Shown here: in pieces, positions 36,601-46,500 of the stretch | How the letters are laid out: each line of letters begins with the position of its first letter | How positions within the stretch are numbered: the stretch's first letter is position 1 | Assembly (NCBI GenBank): GCA_029718625.1 | Contig: JAINUF010000028.1 | Coordinates: 387,492-451,491 of the forward strand | Length of the DNA: 64,000 nucleotides | Direction: 5' to 3' | DNA from: Synaphobranchus kaupii | Taxonomy: Eukaryota > Chordata > Actinopteri > Anguilliformes > Synaphobranchidae | The notes under the pieces: generated by a model | Databases searched by the model: none | Told to the model about the DNA's origin: nothing | The model's input: the letters and a program-made list of their open reading frames with translations, nothing else | Position numbers and translations under genes: made by a program

Positions 36601-39600
36601 ACACAGGTATTGCCTGGAAGCCCGGGGCGGGCTGCTCCAAGCCGGAGCTGGACTGGAGGATCTGGAACTTATCGTTCCAAGCCGGAACTGGACTGGACAG
36701 GAACTGGACCGGGAGGTCCACACGGGAATCAGGGTCTGGAACGGAATGTTCCAAACCGGAACTGGACTGGACTGGAACTGGACCGGGCGGTCCACACTGG
36801 AATCAGGGTCTGGAACGGAATGTTCCAAACCGGAACTGGACTGGACTGGAACTGGACCGGGAGGTCCACACTGGAATCAGGGTCTGGAACGGAATGTTCC
36901 AAACCGGAACTGGACTGGGCTGGAACTGGACCGGGAGGTCCACACAGGAATCCGCGTCTGGAACGGAATGTTCCAAACCGGAACTGGACCTTGAACAGGT
37001 AGTGATACGACTCACGCCTGGACTGGACTGGAACTAGCAGGGGAGCGACTCACTACGGCAGGGCTGGAACTGGACCGGAATGACTGCACCGGTACAGGAC
37101 AAACAAAAACAGAGGGGGATTAGTGCAAGGGAAGGCACGGGAAGGACCGGGAGGTTCTCACGGAGGTGCAGGGCTTGGCAGGTAGGTGAATGATGAAGCA
37201 CGGCAGGGCAGGGTAGTGTGGCGTAGCTGCGGTAGGTCCGGATGGAGCTGACTGGTCTCCAGAGCTCCCGGAACCGTAACCGAAGACTTTGGTGGCTTCT
37301 TCGGCCGGACAGGAACAGCTGGAGGGTAGCCAGGAATAACGCCACCGCGGAGCCTACGCGAGCAGGAGGTGGAGGTACCGCAACACACACAACGAACACC
37401 GGGCTTACGAACACTGCTGCTGAAGAGTGGGAGCTGGGTTAGGTGGAGGAGAAGGGAAACAGGTTAGCTACATTCACAACAGGAAATAACTGGGGAGGTA
37501 AACTACCAATCCGTAGTTTCGAGCGGAACCAAATGCTGTAAGGGGATAATATCCCACAACCAAGCGAGTAGTTCGAAGTAAAAGACCAGATAACACAACG
37601 AGCACTAACACCAAGTGACGATAGTTAACGAACTGGCGCCGACTGGCAGCCAGCCGAAAGACTATATAGTGAGGTTAATGACAGAACTAAATAAGGAACA
37701 GGTGTGGAAATAAAACGGGAGTGATTGCGAAACACCAGGTGAGGAAATGCATGCAACGAGGGGGAAGGAGTGAAAGGCGGATGTAAGACAAAACAACCAG
37801 ACGAACAAGACAGGGAAGGACACGCCTAGTCCGCAGCAGCGGGGAAAACACGGACAAAAGGATCCAACATGACACGGAGGGAAAACAGGAAAACACGGAA
37901 AATGAACAGGAAGGGAGCGGAACATTACAAGATGTAGCCATTTAATGCCACCTTGCTACATTCATAGTCATAACTGTAATTAGTGTCATACCTTTAATTT
38001 TCTCTCCCTTCAAGAAAAGCAGAACTCTGGCTTTATACAAATCTTCCGCCCCAAGGCCCACTGACCTAGAGGGCCCACTGGAAGGGTGGATTTGCACTGT
38101 ATTTTTTCTCATTTAAATTTAGAAAATATTAAATAAAAATATGAACTCTTCCTATTTTACTAGTAATATAATTGTGATATGATATTACATGATAATAAGA
38201 ATCTTCCAATAATGGATAATTATGAATGATCAGTTGGAGGCTAATGTAATTTCAGTGCAGTTCCTTACTCGCATACTCCTTTGTAGGGGCCCTGAATTAT
38301 GGTAAAACGGGGAGGGGCTTGGATAGCGCCTTGTAAAAAGAGGACACAGTAATGCATTCAATCCATAGACCCTAGATTATAGGCTAATAATAGACCCATT
38401 TCATGTTTTTAAACAAAAGAGGGATGTGCACTCTACCCTGGGGCAAAAAGTGTATCACCTCGATATCACAATCAATACGGTGGACTTGATCATCAAAGAT
38501 TTAACGTAAAACAATAGCTAAAAAATGTAGCCGCGTCATGGTTTTGGTAGCCTCTTGTGGTTTCTGCGGTCGTTCCTCCTTGGAGCAGCACGAGGGCACT
38601 CTTTATTTTTTCCGTCGTCCGTTCCGGGTTTTCGTTTTCTCCAGGCACTTATTCTTTTCACCTGTCCTAGGTTACCTGCCGGCTATAAAAGCTCTGAGCT
38701 TCCGTTTTCCGGTGCTTTGGTGTTGTCTTACAAACTACACGTTGTTGTTAAGGTATAGGCTTAGGCATTTAAAGTAGACCACTTTGCATCGTCGCTTTGC
38801 TTTGGAGAAACACGGGACTTGCTTTTATATGCATTAGTGTTCCTTTAGGATTTTGTTTCACTTTTGCATTCTCTGTCCCTCGTTTCTGCTCTCCTGTTCT
38901 GTTCTCGCTGAGACAGTTCTTGCTTTACCGTATCCTTTTCTTTCATCTCTCTATGTTACTGCTCTCTGGTATTGAGAGTGAGTGAGGTATTTTCTGCCTG
39001 TACTCTGCTTGAGTTCTGAGCCTCGCCCTATATTGTGGGTTGTCTTTCTTTGGCTACGCCGGGAGTTTTGTTCCCTATTTCTTTGTGTTTTCCTTCCCTG
39101 TTGCGGACACGGTCCCTCTTTACTGGTATTCCACTCCATGGTTTACTTTTAGATTCCTCTTGTGAGTCCATCTGAATAATAAAGTTTTGACACATTAACA
39201 AAGAAAAAGCAGCTGCTTGACGATGATAATTAATACAGTTGAAGTCGGAAGTTTACATACACTTAGGATGAAGTCATTAAAACTGATTTTTAACCACTCC
39301 ACAGTTTTCATGTTAGCAAACTAGTGTTGGCAAGTCAGTTAGGACATCTACTTTGTGCAAGACACAAGTCATTTTTCCAACAATTGTTTACAGACAGATT
39401 ATTTCACTTTTAATTCACTATATCACAATTCCAGTGGGTCAGAAGTGACTTTCTGACGTCTGTGACCCAACAACATCAAAAAACTCTTAATATCTTATTT
39501 TCTGGTACTCTTACAAGCGATACTATAACGTCTCTGCATTTCAATGGATCTCTATGGGAATTGGGGGGTGGGACTAGATTTAGCTGTAAATTATGCTGGA

Positions 39601-40474
39601 ACAGTATGGAATACATGATTGGTAAAATGGCTGTAAGTCATCAAGGGTCTGAGGTATCAAACACGCCTCAAACCATCACTCTGCTGCCAGATATGCAGTA
39701 GATATAGATGGATCACTTTAAGGGATGTTTCTCCTGATAAATTTTCAGAGTGATGGTTTAAGGCTTTTTTGATACGTCATTTAGCCAACCATGTGTTTCC
39801 ATACTGTTCCAGTGTCATTTATAGCTAATCTACTCCCACCCCCCAATTCCCATAGAGACCCATTCAAATGCAGAGACGTTATAGTATTGTTTGTAAGAGT
39901 ACCAGAAAATAAGATATCAAGATATCTTTTGATGTTGTTGGGTCACAGACATCAGGAAGTCATGGCATGCAAAGAATATGCAACCAAATATAAAAAAATT
40001 AAAGGGATAGTCAACTTAGTGCATGTAAACTTCTGACCCACTGGAATTGTGATATAGTGAATTAAAAGTGAAATAATCTGTCTGTACACAATTGTTGGAA
40101 AAATTACTTGTGTTATGCACAAAGTAGATGTCCTACCGGACTTGCCAACACTATAGATTGCTAACATGAAATCTGTGGAGTGGTTAAAAATAAGTTTTAA
40201 TGACTTCAACCTAAGTGTATGTAAACCTCCGACTTCAACTGTATTTTCCCTTTGAAATTGATGAAGTGTAACTTCTTTATTTTGTTAATGGCAACGTTTG
40301 GCTGTGACATAAGCTACTTCAGGGTGGCGTTGGTGTTTTAAAACAGTTCAAAGATGGAAAAGGACTCAAAAATGTTCTTTAATTTGAGATAACGGTTTAA
40401 CGTTATTTACCGGTTTGCCTATCTTAATAAAAAAGAAGAGTTTAATGAGTGTTGGTTTTCGTTTGCCATGTTTG

Positions 40475-40505
<31 letters not shown>

Positions 40506-43500
40506 GCAGGGTTATTGACAGCAGCAGTCCATGACAAGTGCTTGTAGTTGCATCTACATGTACATTTGTAATGTGTTATTAGGCTACTATGATCTCCTGC
40601 TCATTCAAATGCATTTTTTTCCCAGCTGGGTGTAATGGGGTGAGACGTGTGAGGTAGGAGGAGCCAAACGCAGCAAGGGGATTCTTTAAGCCCTAAGGCC
40701 ACTAAGGCGGGAAACCCCGCAGTTAAGGGAGGAGACAAAACAACAAACACGCCTACAGACGCTACTAACCAGCTCACTGTCACACGCCAATAAGTACAAG
40801 CGCAACGACAGGTTTCTCAGTAGCCAGAAATAATACGCGCCCTGTCTCGGTCACGAGACACATAAGAACGGGCGAGTAGCGTAATGGCACAAATAAAACA
40901 CACAGTCAACAAACACTGCAAAATAATACGATAGTATATGAGGAGGCGAAAGGAACAGATCTAACGTTCCAGGGCTAGTCTCAGAATCGCAGTCACACAC
41001 AAACATGTCCACAACAATGCCCAATCTTCCCTATAGGAAGGCATGTACCGAAGGACGAAACAGAACTACAGTTCCGAACAAAATCGTCAAAAGCTCCATG
41101 TACGGAGACAGGTACCGAAAGGAACGAACAGGACAGGCTGCACCGGACATTTACCGGCTAAAAGACCAAAGAGAGATTAGTAGAAAATAAACGCCCTACC
41201 TCTCCATAAAGAGGAATGTAACGAGGCGAACAGGAAGAGAGATTTAACGTTCCAAGGCTACTTTCAGAGACTCGTAGTCAAATGCAAACATGTCCACAAC
41301 ATCGCCCAATCTTCCCTATAGGAAGACATGTACCGAAAGACGAAACAGAACTACAGTTCCGAAGAAAATTGTCAAACTCCATGTACGGAGAAAGGTACCA
41401 AAAGGAACGAACAGGACAGGCTGCACCGGACAGTTACCGGCTAAAATACCAAAACGAGTTAGATAGAAAATAAACGCCGTGCCTCTTGGTAAAGAGGAAT
41501 GTAACGGGGGAAGGAACAGATATAACATTCCATGGCTAGTTTCATAGGCTCGCAGTCACATGCAGAAAACACAAAGGGGTAAACGCCCGATCTCCCAGGA
41601 GAGAGAAACATTTTACAGGCGAGCCGACGGAGCACCGTCGTCCCATAACTTTACTATCAAACATGACTAACACAAGCTTAATTGAAAACACACGCCCTAG
41701 CCTCTCAGTAAAGGAATATGTAACGAGGCGAAATGGAACAGAAAACTAACGTTCCAAGGCTACTTTCAGAAACTCGCAGTCACACCCAAACATGTCCACA
41801 ACATCGCCCAAGCTCCATATAAGGAGAGATACACCCGGAGAACGAACAGAACAACAGTTCCGAACAAAATCGTCCCGCAGGTAAAAAGGACGATCAGGAC
41901 AGCTGTACCAAAAGACCAACGCAAACTTAATAGAAAATAGCACGCACTGCCCCTTAATAAAACCCTGACTCAACAATGGGGAACGTAGTCCACGAGAAGG
42001 AGACAAAACAGGGAACAAACGTACTGAAGCTACTAACCGGCTCACTGTAACACGGAAATGAGTAGAAGCCCAAACGCCTGGTTTCTCAGTAAGAAAACCA
42101 AACAAAGGCGAAATGGAACAAAGAACTGCTACCCTATACTTCTACGAGCTAAGCAACTAAGTAGAAGCGTAAACGCCCGATCTCCCAAGAGAGAAACATT
42201 TCACAGGCGAAATAGAGCAGAGATCTGCGGTCCCATACTTCAATGAGATAAGTAACCAAAGAGCCAGCAAGAACAAGCCCTGCCTCAGCAATGAGACGTT
42301 AAAATAGGCTAGTAGCGTAAATGGTACAAAACTCACACCAGACAATGCAAATAACACAAATACAAAACAAACAATACAAAACAATATCGAAGCCCCGAAC
42401 GAAGGAAACGGGAGGCTTATATAGCTCTAAAGGTGACCACGCACAGGTGTGGATGCTGACAGAAGCTCCGCAATCAAAGCAGGGCGGAGCAAGCATCCAC
42501 CAAAAAAGCAGCGTCCCCGCGTGGCCACCGAGGAAAACGACCGCATGGGGAAAAAGGGTAGAAACCCATGACACTGGGGGGGATGTTGTGTTGTCGTTAG
42601 TGATATTGGGGTCCAGTCCCACACTCTGACTATAGCCTATATATATTTTTAAAACTTAAAATAAAACAGACGCTCATGCGTTTACACCGATAAATTAATA
42701 ACTCAAGAATGTGCACTGCACTTTAAGCCAAGCTACTGTACATCGGGACCTTTAAATTTGCAGTACTGAACTTCATGAACTCGATCTGACAGGTCAATCA
42801 AAATGATTGTAGCATTTAGGCTACAGTTTGTGTATAAACCAAAACTCATGTCAACATAAAAAGTGCAACGCACCATCATTCGCAATGCGCTCACTGAAAA
42901 TAAGACAATTGGGTCCAAACTTTTCGATAAATGCGTCGCCTACTGATCAGTCCAATCGGACTGAAACGTAAGATACTCGTTGTCTCTTTCATTTTGCTCG
43001 CTGGTGCGAAAGCTGTCCAGCTGACAGGTTACATTGACCAGGAAATGATGCCGGTCAATCAATTAAAATCCAGATTCTCACTTGTTGTCTTTTCTTTCTC
43101 ATTCAGTTCTCTGACACCACTGATGTAGCATACAAGTCGTTAAAGTAATTATTTATTTATTTTATTATTAGCCTTTTTTGTGAAACGCTTCGGGAGTCAT
43201 ATGATTTCTGGCAAAGAGGAGGCAATTATGGCTTGAGAGCCATAGGTTCCCGACCACTGATATGTACCATGCTATATACGCTCTGACAAACCTTTGATAA
43301 AATCTGCGGATGTTGCTCTCCTCCATGTGCACCCTCCTGCGTTCAAAAGATGTAACGTCTTCCAGCATCTATTCATTAGACACGAGTGGAAATTAATAAA
43401 ATTAAAATACCTATGTATGAAGTTTCATCCAAATCGGATCTGTAGGTGCTAAGGCTGTTACGGACAGACAGACACACCAGAGTGCATCTTCCTTCCTGTG

Positions 43501-46500
43501 TAACAAGAGCAGTTTTAACCATCTCGCGAAAGGTAGTGTCGTTTTTAAGCGTACTAGCCGCAGTTTGCGTGACTTTAATTAGACCTTGTTGAATGTTGCT
43601 CATATTAATTGCATTGCTAGTTTGTGTTTGTTCCGCGATTGGCTGTTTGTTAGATTGGCTAGGCTGTTAGTTTTGTGTTATTGTGCTTTTAAGTGGTAGT
43701 AATTATTTATCCGTGCTTGCGAAGTGTTTCACACAGCTGTTAGCCAATTGCAATCAGCTGTGCGCATTTCAAAAGACATCTGGAAGAGCGACACTAGTGT
43801 CTAGACACTAGTGTCGCTCCCTCCCAGTTTATGTGTGTTCTCCCTATCCCTGTCTGCTCTCTTCCTTTCAGAACCCGCTTCCAACGACGTGGCCCTCCAC
43901 GGCGAAGCAACCCTTCCAACCTCCGCTACCCCTCGCTGACTCCCTGCGAGAACTTCACCGTCGCAGGGGGGCTCTGGAACTGCCAGTCTGCCACACGGAA
44001 AGCAGACTTAATCTCCGGCTATGCCTCCTTCCTGTCCCTCCAGTTTCTCACCCTCACCGAAACCTGGATCACACCGGACAACACGGCAACTCCCGCTGCC
44101 CTCTCCTCCTCCTTCTCCTTCTCTCACACCCCCCGGCCGTCTGGTCGCGGAGGTGGTACTGGTTTGCTACTCTCCCCCTCATGGTCATTCTCTGTTCTCC
44201 CCCTCTCTGATATATCTATTATTAGTTTTGAATACCACTCTGTGTTAATCAACCACCCTATTAACCTGTACATTATAGTTGTTTATCGCCCTCAAGGTCC
44301 CCTCGATGAGCTTGACACCCTGCTCAGCTCCTTCCCAGAGGACGGCACCCTGCTGATCCTCCTGGGAGATTTCAACATCCATCTAGATGCCTCCCAGTCT
44401 GCAGCCTTCCTACCACTTCTCCGCTCCTTTGACCTCACCCTCCAACCCTCCCCCCCACCCACAAGGCTGGCAACCTCCTAGACCTGGTCTTCCAGAGGAA
44501 CAGCCCCTGCTCTGATCTCACTGTTACCCCTCTGCATACCTCTGATCACCACTTCATTTATTTCCGTGTCCCCCCCTGTTTCTCCACCTTTTCTCCCCTT
44601 TCTGATACCGATGTATCCCATCTCCTACTCTCCCATCGCCCCACTACCTGTGCCCTTGAACCTATCCCTTCATCTCTCCTCCAGGCAATCACCTCAGATA
44701 TCCTCCCGTTTGTGACCTCCCTGGTGAACTCCTCCCTGACCTCTGGCTGCTTCCCCTCATCCTTCAAGAGAGCCCACATCACCCCGATCCTGAAAAAACC
44801 CATGCTGGACCCCTCCAACATCCAAAACTACAGACCGGTATCTCTTCTTCCTTTTCTTTCCAAAACTATTTAACGTGCTGTTTCTAACTAACTGTCTTCT
44901 TTCCTTACCCAGAACAACCTACTAGACCCCCACCAGTCCGGCTTCAGACCTGGCCACTCAACGGAGACCGCACTCCTCTCCGTCAGTGAGATGCTTCACG
45001 CAGCTCGGGCAGCCTCCCTCTCCTCTGTGCAAATACTCATAGACCTCTCTGCCGCCTTCGACACCGTAGATCACTCCATCCTCCTGTCGTCCCTGTCTGC
45101 AGCGGGGATCGGCGGCTCGGCCCTGGCCTGGATCGTGTCCTACCTCTCGGAGCGCTCCTCCCAGGTTGCCTGGGCTGGTAAAGTATCGGCACCCCGTCCC
45201 CTTACCACAGGAGTCCCCCAGGGCTCAGTCCTTGGTCCCCTCCTTTTCTCCACCTACACCAAATCCATTGGCCCTGTTATCACTGCTCATGGTCTTTCTT
45301 ACCACTGCTATGCTGACGATACTCAACTCTTTCTCTCCTTCTCACCCTCTGACACTCAGGTGTCAGCCCGCATCTCCGCTTGCCTGAGAGACATCCAGAG
45401 CTGGATGGACAACCACCATCACAAGCTCAATCCAGGCAAGACTGAGCTCATCTACATTCCTGCTCTAACCTCTCCCCCTCTCAATCTCTCCATTTCCCTA
45501 GGGGACACTCCACTGACCCCAACGCCCTGTGCCAGGAACCTCGGAGTGATGATGGACAACAGGCTGTCCTTCTCCGAGAACATCGCAGTGGTAACCCGGG
45601 TGTGCAGGTTCTTCCTGTACAACATCAGGAGAATCCGTCCCTTCCTCACCACCCACTCAACCCAGCTCCTGCTGTCCCACCTGGACTATTGCAACTCTCT
45701 CCTGGCTGGCCTGCCAGCATCGGCCATTAGACCCCTTCAGCTTATCCAGAACGCAGCAGCGCGCCTGGTCTTCAACCTCCCCCGACACTCCCATGTCACC
45801 CCCCTGCTCATTGACCTCCACTGGCTATCTGTGATGGCTCGCATCAAATTCAAAACATTGGTGCTCGCCTTCCAGGCAGTCCGAGGATCAGCCCCTCCAT
45901 ACCTCCAAAAGCTCATCAGATCCTACACACCTGCCAGATCCCTGCGTTCCGCCTCCTCAGGACGACTGGTACCCCCCCACTTCATACTAGCACCCGGTCT
46001 CGACGTCTGTCTGTCCTGGCCCCATGGTGGTGGAATGAGCTCCCCGTGGAGGTCAGAACAACAGAAAGTCTGACCAGCTTCAAGCGCAGATTGAAGACTC
46101 ACCTCTTCAAGCTGCACCTCTCTCCACCCCTCCCTGCCTCCTTGCGACCTCCCTTGATTGTGTTTTATGAATCCTTGTTTAAGTGGTTCAAGCTTCTAGT
46201 TTAATACTTGTAAGGTTACTTATTAGCTTACTGTTGTACATGCCAATCATCGATATTGTGTGGTTACCCCCCCAAAAAAAAAAAAAAATGAATCATACTG
46301 ACTACGCCTGGTACTTGAACTTGTATTTACCTTTTAGGGTCGTTTTAACGCACTTGTTCCTAGTTCGAAAATGCACTGATGTACGTCGCTCTGGATAAGA
46401 GCGTCTGCCAAATGACTATAATGTAATGTAACACACGGACGCGAGTGATTACAATATCCCTGCTCACAGCGCTATGTGTACGCAGGTGTAATGATAATAA

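Larger units (their letters stand above)
24876..37929 (-). mobile_element. Tandem Ty3/gypsy chromovirus array: LTR-int-LTR-int-LTR
   Basis: Three 1458-bp LTRs bound two internal regions of about 4.3 kb, all in minus orientation. The LTRs are TG...CA bounded on the minus strand (TGTAATGTTCC to TACGTAACA). The whole 13-kb array is flanked by a single 5-bp target duplication AGATG (24871-24875 and 37930-37934). The central LTR has internal element sequence on both sides and no target duplication. Pol has a C-terminal chromodomain, and priming appears to be by self-complementarity, so it belongs with the Tf1/sushi-type chromoviruses. The array lies in intron 3 of LYG-A on the same strand as the gene. 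Confidence 0.95.
43478..46430 (+). mobile_element. L2-clade LINE insertion (2953 bp)
   Basis: Copy B has the uninterrupted site GACACACGGGCGCGAG. In copy A, ACACAC is duplicated on both sides (43472-43477 and 46431-46436). The element has an endonuclease domain, a reverse transcriptase domain, and a 3' end with GCTCTGGATAAGAGCGTCTG followed by TAATGTAATGTA. That is the stem-loop and TGTAA-type tail known from eel UnaL2 and related LINEs. It lies in intron 3 of LYG-A in antisense orientation to the gene. Confidence 0.9.
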
